A stretch of 64,000 nucleotides of DNA, from the NCBI GenBank assembly GCA_033239005.1, contig BSQZ01000061.1, forward strand, positions 3,832,001 to 3,896,000, in the 5' to 3' direction. The translations under genes were made by a program, and so were the position numbers. Below, in pieces: positions 43,616 to 55,769 of the stretch (positions within the stretch are counted from its first letter, which is position 1; the number at the start of each line of letters is the position of its first letter). Under the pieces are notes generated by a model. It worked only from the letters and a program-made list of their open reading frames with translations, was not told the DNA's origin and searched no databases. The DNA is from Lamellibrachia satsuma (Eukaryota > Annelida > Polychaeta > Sabellida > Siboglinidae).

Positions 43616-44462
43616 GCCTGAATAGATACTTTAAATCTAAAACTAGCTTGTGCTAGTTGTTACCAATCCAGTATGTTGACTCAAGTGAGACAGTCTGGGC
43701 TACAGACTAATACTGTACCAGTTTGCAGTCTGGTTAGATACCCTTAAAGTAGGCAGAGCCCTGGACAGGTGCTAATCCACCCTCTCAGCAAACAATATAT
43801 ATCAGGGCTACAGCCACACAGCATGCTTTCATTTATTTCAAAGACAGATTATGCAACTACAGAGGGTGAGGCCTTGTGGACATTGTCTAAGGGGTGGATT
43901 CGTCCCAATGAGTGTCACGAACAATTGGATCTGGCACTGTATCAAATAAAATATTATTATGCATGTATTTTAAAATGACAGCTTTGTTGCTGTTGTAAAT
44001 TAATATAACTTTATATAAAAAACATGTACCCTCTGTTAAGACAAGTACCCAAATCAATTTGAATAGAACACGTTTGAAAGACTTTATAAATAAAAACATC
44101 TATATAAATGTCTACATACCAGATTTAAAATTTAAAAAATCAAATAAATGAAAAAAACTGTAATTTAAATGAAAAAAATCAAGGCGATCAGAAAGAAATT
44201 TTATATAATTAAGTAAGAGCAACCAGCTATTAAAGCCCAATTCTCACTGAAGTTACGCAACAATGGCAAGACTTTGAGGATACATACAAAGAAACAGCTC
44301 AAGAATTACTGGGGTACAAAAACCATGGATCAGCTAGGAGTCCTGGGAGCTAGTAGAAGAGACAAAATGACTGAAGAACAACATCGAGCAGACAAAGTCA
44401 GACAGGATTAAGCAGAATTACATGGATAAATATAGGTGTAAAGACAAAGAAGTGAAGAAGAA

Positions 44463-44626
44463 TCAGAATCAGAAATAGTTTATTATTGGAGACTCCTATT
44501 AAGACTGCAAGCAGTCGCTGGCATAGGAGCCACCACAGAATTGACTATACAAATACAGTTTCTCAGTGCAACAAACAGAATAACCAAAGTTCAAAATCCG
44601 TAACCATCCTCAAAGTATTGTGTGTG

Positions 44627-44685
<59 letters not shown>

Positions 44686-45855
44686 ATGGGTGTTCTACAT
44701 GTGTGCACAATATCCATGTACCTTACCATGCAAATTTTTAGTATTGTCTTTAGTTGCGCATCCAAACGTAACAGTTCACGATCGCACATGAATTTTGATA
44801 TTTATTTATAAAATTATACTTTGCATAGTTTACGAAACCTCGTAGACTATGCGTATAGAGTTTATCTTTCACAATTTGTGGGGTATCGTTTAATGTTGTT
44901 GGTAGATTATGTTTTAGAGATTGCTTTGCAAATGAATGCTTAATACCAACAATGTGAATTTAATGTTGTCTGCGCGTATTGTGGTTATGTATGTTTATGT
45001 TTGTAATTAACCGCCAGTGTTGTAGGTAGCCAGGTAATTTATTATGCATGAATAATAACATTTAAGTTTTTGCAATGCTTGCATATCTTTGTCTGTTAAC
45101 AGATTCATAGTTTTAAATAGTGGTGAAGCGTGTTCAGTATATTTGCTCTGCGTAATTATCCGTATTGCCTTTTTTAAGCTTAGTTATTCTTTCACATTGA
45201 AACCCCCATATTGTAAGGTAGTAATTTATTTGTGGCACAAGCAATGTATTATAAAGCATGATTTTTATTCTCAAAGGCAGTTCTTGTTTAAGTCTGTTTA
45301 GTATCCCGATTATTCTCGCGCATCTGTTTGATATATGTTAATTCAGAGTGTTTCTTCCAATTTAAATGTGTATCCAAAGTGAGTCCAAGAAAATTAAATT
45401 CATTAACTTTCTCTATAATTACATTGATTTTAGGAGCGGGTGCTTCTATGTTTTCTATGCATGTGGAAGACCATGCATTTAGATTTAGCTATGTTTAGTG
45501 AAAGTTTGTTTATTACAAGCCATTTGTTAATTTTAAAGAGTTCTTTATTTATTAACAAATCACCATTTGCCTTTTGTGCGTTTATGAAATTAGCTTAAAA
45601 GTGTGGTGTCATCTGCATATGATATAAAATTAAACACTTGACTAGCCTCTGAAAAATCATTAATATATATTATGAATAATAGTGGTCCCAGAATTGAGCC
45701 CTGAGGTACACCAGTAGCTATGTGCAGTGTATCAGATTTTATGTCATCAATTTCTACAAATTGTGTTCTGTTTGTTAAATAATGTTTGAATAGTTGCAAC
45801 TGTACTCCTTCTATGCCATAATATTTTAATTTATTTAGTAGAATCTTATATAAGA
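44463..45855 (-). mobile_element. L2/CR1-like LINE, 5'-truncated and decayed
   Basis: The minus strand reads YKILLNKLKYYGIEGVQL, GVPQGSILGPLLF, SYADDTTLL, then (after stops and shifts) LSLNIAKSKCMVFH, FNFLGLTLDTHLNWKKH, IGILNRLKQELPL and AIRIITQSKYTEHASPLF. The 3' end carries ggagtctccaataataaact and a tgattc tail (44463-44490). It is truncated at KILL, where it meets an RTE remnant. A gt/gcgt microsatellite (44618-44688) lies within it. Confidence 0.75.
44618..44688. repeat. gt / gtgc microsatellite
   Basis: A run of tg followed by gcgt tetranucleotides, inside the decayed LINE. The region 43640-44460 between LINEs shows no feature I can support. Confidence 0.95.
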
Positions 45856-46310
45856 AGAGCTTGAGACAAGACAAGTGGGTTGACCATCTTGCCATGGAAG
45901 CAGAGGAAGCAGCACATAATGGAAGAATGAAAGAAGTGCATGATATTACAAAAACCCTCAGTAATGACAAACGTAAGATAACAAATGCAGTGAAAGACAA
46001 ATGTGGAAATTTAATAAAAATTTCATAAAATTGAAGACAATCAACACCGAGGTCAAGTTAAGAAGATGGAAATGGGTAGGACATATCCTATGAATGTGCA
46101 AGAACAGCAAATGTGAGACAGCAGAAGAAGGTAGAAGAAAGGTTGGGCGACCAAAGACAACATGGCGATTAACTATTGAAAATGAAAGACGTGGGTGGAA
46201 CAGCTGGAACGACGCCAGACATGTAGCAGCTGACGGAGCGAGCTGGAGGAGATGCACTTCGGCCTTATGGGCCACTGGGCCCCAAGAGGATAGGTGAGTT
46301 GAGGTGAGGC
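45853..46310 (+). mobile_element. RTE-type LINE remnant lacking the reverse transcriptase
   Basis: The plus strand reads RQDKWVDHLAMEAEEAAHNG, then GRMKEVHDITKTLSNDKRK, which is the linker before RT in RTE-type elements. It jumps after about 20 codons to LRRWKWVGHIL...RRKVGRPKTTWRLTIE...ALWATGPQED, their C-terminal end. The whole RT is missing. The tail gtgagttgaggtgagg resembles the RTE 3' end. Joined tail to tail with the L2-like LINE. Confidence 0.75.
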
Positions 46311-46418
46311 ATAAAGCAGGGATGCCAACTTGAGGCTGTTCTTTGAATGGATGTTATCCCATACAAGATTCATGTTGCTGTCATGATTTGTGCTTCTAAT
46401 TAACAATGTTTATCAAAT

Positions 46419-46970
46419 TCAAGCTACCAATATTAATAATAATTGACTAGAACATAGTGTCAGATAATAGCGTAAGTCTTCCTGTAATATATACATACTG
46501 GTCAGATGGACTACTGATTTCTTTCTAAATACCTTTATGTCATCAGCAAACAAATACACCGTAAGCAAATAAACATTAAAGGGCATATATAAAGCTCTGG
46601 TCAATGAATCTATAATATTTTGCTGTTGTGTTGAATTAACGTTGTGATATGTCTTTTAATACAGCCAAACTGATATGAATTTTTAACATGGTCTATAATA
46701 CAGTGTTCCCTGCATTTACACATTGGCTGCGTTACACATTATACTTATTAAATTAATGTCTCTATTTCAGTTTTTTACTTGAATGCCTTTCTTAAATATA
46801 GCACAAATCAATGCTTTGGTATGTTTATGCCAACAGTTTGTTAAACGCCTTAGCTAGTGGTATACATAACTGTACAGATAGTTCTTTTACAAATCTAAGG
46901 TGAACCCTGTGTGGTTGTACTGATTTATTTACCATTAGTAAAGTTTTCCTCCGTTTGAACACCCCTCTAC
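46419..46970 (-). mobile_element. CR1-like LINE remnant
   Basis: The minus strand reads VKELSVQLCIPLAKAFNKLL (near 46890), then YLFADDIKVFRKKSVVH and LQEDL (near 46550). The RT blocks are in the expected order but with many stops. Confidence 0.6.
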
Positions 46971-47380
46971 TATGGCTGTTTTCCTTGTGGCCCTTTCCTT
47001 GCTGATATTGAAATTTGGCCCATATTCTAGTTTATTTCCACTGATGGAATAAGTGATATGGCACTATGCACCTGATTCCAGAGAAGTGGTCAATCTTGAT
47101 TTAGGATATATTAATATGACTAGGGAATGACTACGTTCAAGTCTGAAACACTTTAACGATTCTAAGCCCAAGATCCTGGGGGGTGGCTACTGCCATCCCA
47201 AAGCGGTGGGGGTGTGCCACCAGAGCCCCCCGAGGCACATGGAGAGAGAGAGAAATCAAGAACTTTAGGGTCACCAACAGAGAATTATTGGACAACTTAT
47301 CTAATATCTATAAGTGTAAGGTAAGCCAGGGCGGAACGTTTTCATTGGGAAATTTCCTCTTCCCCGTATAAAAATATACC
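46971..47380. other. stretch without recognised gene
   Basis: G-rich gatcctggggggtggctact near 47170 and a short open frame at 47183-47371 that I do not trust. Nothing else supported. Confidence 0.5.
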
Positions 47381-47384
47381 ATAG

Positions 47385-47605
47385 TAAATGCATGTTATAC
47401 CATGGTGTTTTGAAACAGGTAAATCGTAGTAAACCATGATAAATACCATGATATATCATGGTATGTTTTCATACCATGGTTTATCTGTTTCAAAACACCA
47501 TGGATTACCACGGTTTCCATGGTATTTTACCAAGGTTTACCACGGTTAACCTGTTTCAAAACACCATGGTATTTACCATGAAATACGCTGGTATAGTTTC
47601 ATAAG
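47385..47605. repeat. foldback element built of accatggtgttttgaaacag
   Basis: The unit accatggtgttttgaaacag at about 47399 is inverted at about 47485 (ctgtttcaaaacaccatgg) and again at about 47550. Flanks of gtaaaccatg and ccatggtatt also pair. The whole can form a hairpin of about 45-base arms. It looks like a MITE-type foldback repeat. 47606-47950 holds only short purine runs and ccctggccctggccctggcc. Confidence 0.65.
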
Positions 47606-47964
47606 GGTCGATATGAAAGAGAGAATTATCAGGTTTAATTGGGGCACAAATAGAGAAAATTAAAAAATTTTCTACGGACAAAGAAAAAAATGGCCAAAAA
47701 CAGGGGCATTTGGGCAGCATGTACATACCCCTTCTGGGGGGGGGACTAAGAATTCACAAATTTCCTTCCTCAGATGTATCCCCTGGCCCTGGCCCTGGCC
47801 CATGTGGACATACCTTAAGGCTTAAATGTGTAATTATACTGATTTCCAATGTAAACTTACACTTCTTTGGATCTAATTTTGTTCACTTCGTGCTGCCTGA
47901 CTCTAATGTCCACTTACATTCATCACACACATTAAACTTGATGATGGCGATTCATTAAACTTAC

Positions 47965-48204
47965 CTCTGTTTCGGTCGCATACCAGTGCTGTGACTGGTA
48001 TGATCCGAAGTGCTTGCACACCAAGCGGACGTAGCTGTAGTGGAGCTTCGCTGGATATTCATTGGTGCATTTCGCGATACGATTGGCTTGACGAACGCTT
48101 CTTGAAGCTGAAATGGAAAACTGACAATGGTTTTCTGCCATCCATTCATGAAGGAATTTAGAAAAATCAGTCCAACACACAAACTTCCTGCACACCTCCA
48201 TCAT
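47965..48204 (-). CDS. first exon of the ZSWIM/FAR1-like gene
   Basis: From the ATG at 48202-48204 to donor gtaagt after 47965, an open frame of 80 codons. It contains FVCWTDFSKFLHEWMAENHC, SASRSVRQANRIAKC, and LHYSYVRLVCKHFGSYQS. This matches the N-terminal FAR1/ZSWIM-like pattern (FxSFxxF...SRSVxxAN...YxYVxxxCKHxG), which continues in the exon ending 39598 (CSAQI...HNHE). About 8.4 kb of retroelements separate them. The coding phase at the joint is uncertain. The exon alone is intact. Confidence 0.7.
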
Positions 48205-48277
48205 GGACAAAATCGGTCGAGCTAATGAATGCACCAGCTCTTAATTGGCAGGGGAATAGGAAGTATTCCATCCTGCG

Positions 48278-48292
48278 TTTTGATTGGTTAAA
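48278..48292 (-). promoter_or_regulatory. CCAAT box upstream of the ZSWIM-like first exon
   Basis: gattggttaa (CCAAT on the minus strand) about 75-80 bases before the ATG. No TATA was seen. Weak evidence for a promoter. Confidence 0.3.
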
Positions 48293-48329
48293 TCAGCTTC
48301 CGGTTTGCTCAGTAAATAACAAATTATGG

Positions 48330-49515
48330 GCCGTTATTTCCAGAGCTGCTCGGTAAATAGCCAGTGCATTTAAAAATACATTAAAAACGGAAATATTCCT
48401 TTGCATTCAACAATATATAAATCATTTCTCAAGTTACTCAAAGGTTACATACAGCACTCACATATTTCTGGTTGTACTTGGTGAGAGCAACAACGGTGCT
48501 AGATCGCAGTGTGCAAGTCAGTCATTGATTTAGGACATGAGTTGACCGAGGGATGAGTCGCTAGCTGCATTGCCTAGTGCGTGGATGTGTAGTCTTAGAG
48601 TTCAGGTGATCATGTAATTCTTTCTCTGTCATCATAGAGCTCAGCTGACTGTGGTGGTATGGATCTGGAAAGACAATACTTAACAACTACTACACGTCAT
48701 GGAGTATGTCAAATTGTTATTTAGCATTGTATGCAGTTTTGAATGTTATACTAACTGAGAACTACCTGTGAAATGGTGTGTTTGATCATTTATTACCTCA
48801 GTTCTAAATGAATCAACTGATGCAAGATCTTCCAACATTCATTAGATTTTTTTATTGTTTAATTTTTAATAGAAGAAACATGTTATTTTAGCCTCATTAC
48901 ACAACAGTTTAGGTTGTTCATTCGTGGGTTTCAATATATCACTAGCTGAAATGATAAACTCAACTACAATAGAGTAAATAAAGAACATGTAGGTTTGTCC
49001 TTACATCTAATGAACATTTTGTAAAGTTACTATGACAATATCTGTATCATGAGAATTAATACACAGATGCAAGAGTGAAGACAAAGAGAATTCTTTAATT
49101 GAATGAATGAATGCCAAGGCGATTTTTCTGTCTCTGAATAACACTGTTGCTCAATTTGGAGTGAGAATGTTTCACGTTGTAGGCAACATATGCTAGCACA
49201 AGAGTTGACCTGTTCCATCCTTTCTTCTTCAGCCAATAAGGAAGGAACTCAAACTTAGAATCTGCAATTAACTGGCTCCTATGTATAAATTCCCTACATT
49301 GCCCTACCTTTGTGTAAACCAATATTTATGTCAAATATAGCCAGGACACTAAATGCATGACAGATCAAACACACAGGTCTTGAATCATGCTCTGGTCTGT
49401 TTTAATTAATTCACCACATTTATTATATCATTCATCTAATTAACCATACACTAAATAAGTAAATAATAATGTGATTCTCTGATGATTAGTTAGAATACCA
49501 CAATGTGTGAATTAA
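48330..49515. other. AT-rich stretch without recognised gene
   Basis: Both strands were read. There are short frames only, and no exon with matching splice sites that I trust. Confidence 0.5.
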
Positions 49516-49524
49516 TTACTGATG

Positions 49525-49572
<48 letters not shown>

Positions 49573-49695
49573 AATAATCTAGTCTTCAAAAAAAAGAAAA
49601 GTACTTCGATTCTTAAACTTTTTTCACATTTAAATTTATCATGGCTACCACCATCTCATAAAAAAATCTGCAGTTTGACATTGTCACTGACATCC

Positions 49696-49768
<73 letters not shown>

Positions 49769-49900
49769 AATAATCTAGTCTTCAAAAAAAAGAAAAGTAC
49801 TTCGATTCTTAAACTTTTTTCACATTTAAATTTATCATGGCTACCACCATCTCATAAAAAAATCTGCAGTTTGACATTGTCACTGACATCCTTATTTTTG
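49516..49900. repeat. two TA runs with a duplicated 130-base flank
   Basis: (TA)n at about 49530-49570 and 49698-49766. Each is followed by the same sequence from ccaataatctagtcttcaaa to cactgacatccttattt. It is a tandem duplication of about 197 bases including the TA tract. Confidence 0.9.
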
Positions 49901-51127
49901 GTGCTACCAATTAATTTGTGACATTTGTGACACGTTCTTCGAACCAAATTCTTACCACTAGCAAATTTTACCTACACTCCAATAAGTCTAAATATAGGCA
50001 GAAACACCTACATTGTATTAATGTTTTATTGAAACACTACTGCGAAATATTCTGCCTCGCCCTGGCTGCCTCGGCTCTGGCGGCATTGCCCAAACTCAAA
50101 GACGCTAATCGTAGTCGTGGAAAAACGTGGCCACCGTAAAATGGTGGCCGAATATCGCAAATATGTTTGATAAATGTTTTAGTAAGTCTGTTGTTTTAAA
50201 ACGTAACGTATCTGAAATGACGTTATAAATAGCTGACCTTCGTAATATTTCACAATAACGAGGGAGTCCGGAAGATGAATGAGTTTCTCGTTACTCACTT
50301 GTCTATCCGAAAGATGGCGGACTCTTAAGCCCAAATTCCCCACCTGTGGCGCCACTAACCATTTCATTAGCCTCGATTATTCAGGCTGCGTGATGTGGTG
50401 CCACCGTTTGTCGCAATCACCACACATTCATCAAGAATCACCCGTATATAATTCCGTCCTGGAATATCAACCTACAAATGTTGTTGTGGGCAATATTGTT
50501 TTTAGATAATTGATAGTTCGTAGAATTTTTGCCACCTGTAAAACTCTGCGTTAGTGTATATTCAGCCATTACAGAGGCTTTGCCGAACGTCATCACGACG
50601 GTCGATGTTCCTCCCATCTTGGGCAGACCTACAGAATTAATAGTTGTAAACATCCTTGTCAAAATAATTACCAACGCTATATATTTCAATTCACGACTAA
50701 TTGTTGTCCACTACGAAACAATGGTAAACAATCGTTCCATACTTTAGTCATTATAACTATCATAACAATGTTGTTTTTTAAATGGGAAAGTTATATTTTA
50801 AAATGGGGAAGTTATATTTTTTATGAGGGTGTGACCCAATAAAATAATTGAAATTTGTATGGACGGTCGTAATTTAAGACCAGTTGCATTATTTGGGCTG
50901 TTTGGATTATAAGACATTATTAATTCTGTGACAACGGAAAGACACGGTTTACGTTCTGATCTCCGTATTTCCCTTCTCCAAGGTTTCCTTGCTTCTGTGA
51001 TAGTTGGTTTGTAGCTATGAAATAAATAAATGTCAAGAACAGTATTGCACATCTTTTATACTAGCATTTAAAAAATAACAATGTATTGGTCAGTGCTTAA
51101 TTTGTACCTTAAAGATTCTGTTTTGTT
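49901..51127. other. stretch without recognised gene
   Basis: ggccaccgtaaaatggtggcc (50129-50150) is a perfect small hairpin. aaagatggcggac near 50310 resembles a YY1 site as found in housekeeping promoters. No exon could be attached. Confidence 0.4.
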
Positions 51128-51128
51128 G

Positions 51129-51990
51129 AGCTCAGGTTCCTGAGGATATCGGCGTCATAGAGATTAATTATTATTATTATAGCTGGCTTGTTATTGTTGA
51201 TTGTAGTTTCAAATGGTTATTTTTATTAAATCTTACAGGCGCGTAGGCCAAAAACTTTTGTTTCGCTTTAACGGTTCTCACAAAGAAAGGACAAGCACTG
51301 AACCTTGACTTACCTTATCCTCCTTCATCTTTGTAATGGAACCTTCATCCACATTTCGACTACGTAAGTAGTCATACAACTACGACTTGTCTGCTCTGAC
51401 ATTGTGAATTAACACCTGAAAATATATAATATTTGGCATTATTGCAAACATACAAAAACTGTGGATGTAAGCGTAGCATTGTTATATTTGTTTGCATTTT
51501 GGTTATATACAATTTTTTTAGTAGTGGAAGTGTTTATACATGTATACTTCTAACCTTTCTGTTTCCAACATATTTATAACATTGATGCGCTGCATTTAAA
51601 CATAATGTTGATTACCATCATAAATGCAATCTACGCCTAGATATTTCACAGATATGCAATGAACCCGCAACTTTGTTGCCTCTTCTTATATATCAATAAT
51701 AAAAGAACATGTTGGCTAAATTTTACTGAAGTGACGTTACTTCCTATGTGTCAAATAGAGAATGTTGTCGAAATTGAGCTACAATATGGTTTCCCGTGAT
51801 TTAATAAATTACATAAAATAAATAATTTTACCATTTTCTTAATGAATATTTGACATATTGTGCTTTATATAATTTGAAAACGTCAAACTGCAACATTCCT
51901 GCAAGATTTATATTTGAATAGTAAATAAGGATACTAATAATAGTAAAAACGACTGTAGCGCCTATGTCCTCGGGAACCTGAGCTCAGAGG
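51129..51990. mobile_element. possible MITE with terminal inverted repeats
   Basis: tgagctcaggttcctgagga at 51129 is mirrored by tcctcgggaacctgagctca ending near 51988. One mismatch in the first 20 bases and partial pairing for 10-15 more. The 820 bases between are AT-rich and non-coding. A target duplication is not obvious. Confidence 0.5.
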
Positions 51991-52119
51991 CGCAACCAAC
52001 CAGAATCATTAAGCATTATCATGAACAGGGACGCGCAAAGATCATCATCTCGTGCTACGACTATAATTGGTTAAGGGATGAGGTGGGGGTCTCAAAAAGG
52101 CATAACATAGCTTACTATG

Positions 52120-52215
52120 ACGTCTGAGCACGGACGTCATTTAAAAACGCCACGTAACGTTCGCACGTGGACGTCATGGTAAAACGTTCCGAAACTTCCA
52201 CGCATGGACGTCAAT
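52120..52215. promoter_or_regulatory. cluster of four GACGTC palindromes
   Basis: gacgtc occurs four times in about 95 bases, three of them within ggacgtca, a CRE-like half context, with several acgt/aacgtt cores between. About 300 bases downstream is a TATA-like tataaaaa (52514). No gene start was recognised there. Confidence 0.3.
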
Positions 52216-52929
52216 GTAAAGAGATGACATCAAGTAAACGAAGACAACTTTTATATTAATATGAAGAACATCATATAAACTTATAACCTTTCCAGTGAAC
52301 AAGGGGCGTTTATGGCGTTTCCAAGATCTTCGCAAAATATAGGGAGGCTAAGGGGGGCAAGCTGTGTCACCCATTAGTTTACTATACTGCCGTGTTGTGG
52401 AGCAACATGTGACATTGGGGAAACGATTTTTTAAGCCAAGGGGGGTCAGGGCCGAATGTCCCCACAAATATGCGAATTTAGTAACTTGGGCCCAGTAACG
52501 TAAACGTCTAGAGTATAAAAACGTCGGCTTACTTTCTTTCTACACATGGCAGCAATACGCTTCGGTGTGTAAAACATTGAACTTCTGAGATAAGGTTAGT
52601 TGCTCATGTTTATATTCTGTTCAGCTTGTCAATGTTCTTATAATTTGGCCTCTATGCTTGTGTGCAGTATTCTAATGAAAACATTCTCTTCAAAATGTGA
52701 GCAACTACGGCAGTATCTAGAGTGGCTAAGTTATAATAATAATAATGTTTTATTTCATACTAGAGCCCATAATATTATAAATACATGCAGGTATAAAAAC
52801 ATACATATACACACATGATGAACAATAGAGGTACATAAATAAATATAAATATACATACATGACGTGTAGTAAAAATATATATAAGATAAGTCAGGATAAA
52901 AAGTATATTTGTATAAAATTATAAACATC

Positions 52930-54978
52930 ATGAATTAAAAGCATACAATTAATCAATCCAATGTTTAATCAATGGACTTCGATAATAAATAAAAGTGTGA
53001 AGATAATTCACAAAAAGTATATTGTCGGATTTTTCCAACCGGCATAAAAGGCTAAAGATTATGAGCGAATACGTTGATTAAAGGATTTAACATAATTAGT
53101 AGCGAACATATGGCTTGCACTACAGCGGGGTGACAGGTTGTGTATAATTCTAAAACTGTTATTATAAGCGACAGTAATACCTTTCAGACTCTGGTTTTTA
53201 AAATGACACCAAAGACTTGAGGTGTACATTGAACCACAGTATGAATTAAATAAAGTTGTTTTAATGGAATTGTTTCATGAGTAAAATTTTCTGGCTAAAG
53301 CATTTGCCTGAGCATAGATACATCTTTTCTGCCTGGCAATATCGTCATCATCAGTAAGATTATTGTTTATAATGTGGCCAAGGTATTTACATTTCACAGT
53401 GTAAGGTAGTGTATGGTTATTGATAACAACAGGATGAATATTTTTCTTGTCCCTAGGTTTGTTATCAATAACCATACAGAAAGATTTGTTGGCGTTGTAT
53501 GTTGTATCAAACATATTGCCATATTCGGCACAACAATCGGTGAGTTTTCTCAACCCCGCAACACTAGGTGAAAAAACACAAAGGTCATCGGCATACATCA
53601 TATGATTCATTATGGTTCCTGCATAAAGACAGCCAATTTATAATTTATTCAAATTTACACTTAAGTCATCCACGTAAACGTTAAAAAGATGTGGAGAAAG
53701 GATTCCACCCTGCTTAACACCGTTTGAAAAGGTAAACAATTTAGAGAAGCTACAACACTATCTAACATTGAATTTCTGGGTTCTGTACCAGTAATAAAGA
53801 ATGCGAACAATAAAAGGAGGACATCCCCGGTCAATTAGTTTGGTGAATAGCTTACTATGATTGACTTTGTCAAAGGCCTTAGAGGCATCCAGCATAGTAA
53901 CATACATAGATGAGCCATTCGCTATGTAGTGTCGAAAGAGTTCTTTTAATAAAAATATTAGCATTTCGGTTGAGTGATGCTTTTTAAATCCAAATTGGTT
54001 TACACATGTAGATAAAAAAGTAGAAACCCTGGATAATATCAAGGATTCAAGTAATTTACTAGCAATTGTGTCTAGAGCAATGGGTCGGTAGTTGTTGTTA
54101 TCAGACAGGTCACCCGCCTTATTTTTAATTATGGGGGCTATGAGTGTAATCATCATAGCATCCGGTAAAAAACCGAGAATTAACATGCTGCTATATAAAA
54201 GTGACATGCGAACATTAAGTTTTTCATTCGCATATTTAAAATGTTCGTTACTTACACTATCATAACCCGGGGCTTTGCCTACAGGCATTGCATGTATTAT
54301 ATCTCGAATTTCCTTAAAATTAACAATCATTTGAACATTAAGCTGTACATTGCTACAGTATTCATTGATCTTCTTGATGTTGACTGGAGAGCCAGGTATA
54401 GAGTTAAGTAGGGACTGGTAATGATGAAGCCACATATTCTTTACATTTTCAACACCGGAAGCACCACCAACATTGCTAGAATTTGTCAACCCGGCGTTAT
54501 TCATATGTTTTATGTCCTTCCAGAAGTTTTTGAAGTCATTATTACATAGTTTGGAAGCAAGTCTTTCAGCTTTAAGAATGTCAGCATTTTTTTCACATAG
54601 TCTTTTGTTGCGTTTAAAATGAGCGCGTCTAATTTTCATTATATCATACAAGGGACCATGGCGAGGACTCCCAGCAGAACGCCAGAAGAGAAAGGATTCT
54701 CTAGCAGCCTGTTGGGAGTCTCTGCCTAGGTCGTTCCAGCCAAGAACAGTATACTTAGAAGACGTGTTGTTAGCCTTAGTAGAGATTACCTCGGCAGCGT
54801 CTTTGAGTGATTTTATAATATCATTGTAAAGATTGCTTAGCAAAGTGCGATGGGCTTCATCATTACAATTAGGGTTAGTACATCGTAAAACCTCATGAGG
54901 TACATCAATAGTAGATAAAAGCAAACCAGTTTGTGTATGATAGTTTTGGAGATCCTGGGGGGAGGCAGCATTCCACAC
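52930..54978 (-). pseudogene. LINE D reverse transcriptase (broken)
   Basis: The open frame 54978-53758 has VGKAPGYDSVSNEHFKYA, NNYRPIALDTIASKLLESL, QFGFKKHHSTEMLIFLLKEL and VTMLDASKAFDKVNHSKLF. After a shift it reads FSNGVKQGGILSPHLFNVY, a TAA, then MNHMMYADDLCVFSPS (YADD catalytic motif, 53610-53275). Further C-terminal fragments (GITVAYNNSFRIIHNLS) lie at about 53000-53200. Confidence 0.85.
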
Positions 54979-55086
54979 AGGACGAGGTGCTTGAATTTGC
55001 TCTTGTATGGTGGCTTCAGAGGAAGGTAATAACTTGGCATATATAGAAAAGCATAGAGGTAAGTAGTCGGAAGAGACACAATCATA

Positions 55087-55730
55087 TTAAACTTCCATAT
55101 CAGATATTGATGAGTGACTAGAGTGGGTGGTTAGCACGTGGTCGAGCCAGCTCCTTGAGCCGTGCGCATCACTAACATATGTAAAAGCATCAGAGGGGAG
55201 AAGCAATTTGTCCCTTGCGATAAGGTGACAGTCGTTTATAAAAGCATTGAGAAATGGAGTAAAAAGACTGGGGTTCTTAATATCCGCATTAAAATCACCA
55301 ATGATGAATATATTGGTTGATTCAAATGAATCGTTTATGGCCTGGATTTTGCCTAAAGTTTCTAGATATTCATTAGCATTGTCATCAGTCTGATATGGTA
55401 GATAGACATTAAGAAGTAGAACAGTGGCGTTAGAGCTGGTAATTTTTAGACCCAGGAGTCTCTTCTCATCAACATAAATCAACGGTTCAATAAAATGGTC
55501 GAGTGAACGCCTCCATAAAAAGATTCCACCATGAGGACGTCCACTCAAACCATCACAGTAATCAATGGAAGTCATTACCCTGGCCTTAAAGTCAAAGTGA
55601 ACAGAATTAAGGAAAGAAAGGCTCTGTTTAGAGAGCCAGTGGTCCTGCACAGCAAGTATATCTAAAGAGTTTAAGATGTCAACCACGTCAAAAGCACTGT
55701 TCCGTATACTTCTCGAGTTAAAGGAAGCAA
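55087..55730 (-). pseudogene. LINE D endonuclease
   Basis: It reads LDILAVQDHWLSKQSL (the QEHWL-like motif), SGRPHGGIFLWRRSL, IFIIGDFNADIKNPS (GDFNAD) and SRSWLDHVL (the S-DH motif). Nearly complete and open for 199 codons. The frame then shifts before the RT. Confidence 0.85.
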
Positions 55731-55769
55731 TACGGAGGGGAAAGTCTATAAGTGGGTTGAATCTATTAA

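Larger units (their letters stand above)
40343..43636 (-). mobile_element. LINE B, CR1-type retrotransposon, 5'-truncated
   Basis: A close relative of LINE A in the same orientation, with the same 3' end (gattttgccatccaagcc region on the plus strand, tail of aacaagatttaacaag). Endonuclease and RT are present. It is interrupted by LINE C at 42966-43615. Its 5' end resumes as gcctgaatagat at 43616 (as in LINE A at about 34884) and matching fades near 43636. It lies in the intron of the ZSWIM-like gene. Confidence 0.85.

Noticed and set aside
49522..49773. Frames rich in Ile-Tyr alternation
   Set aside because: Translation of TA microsatellites.
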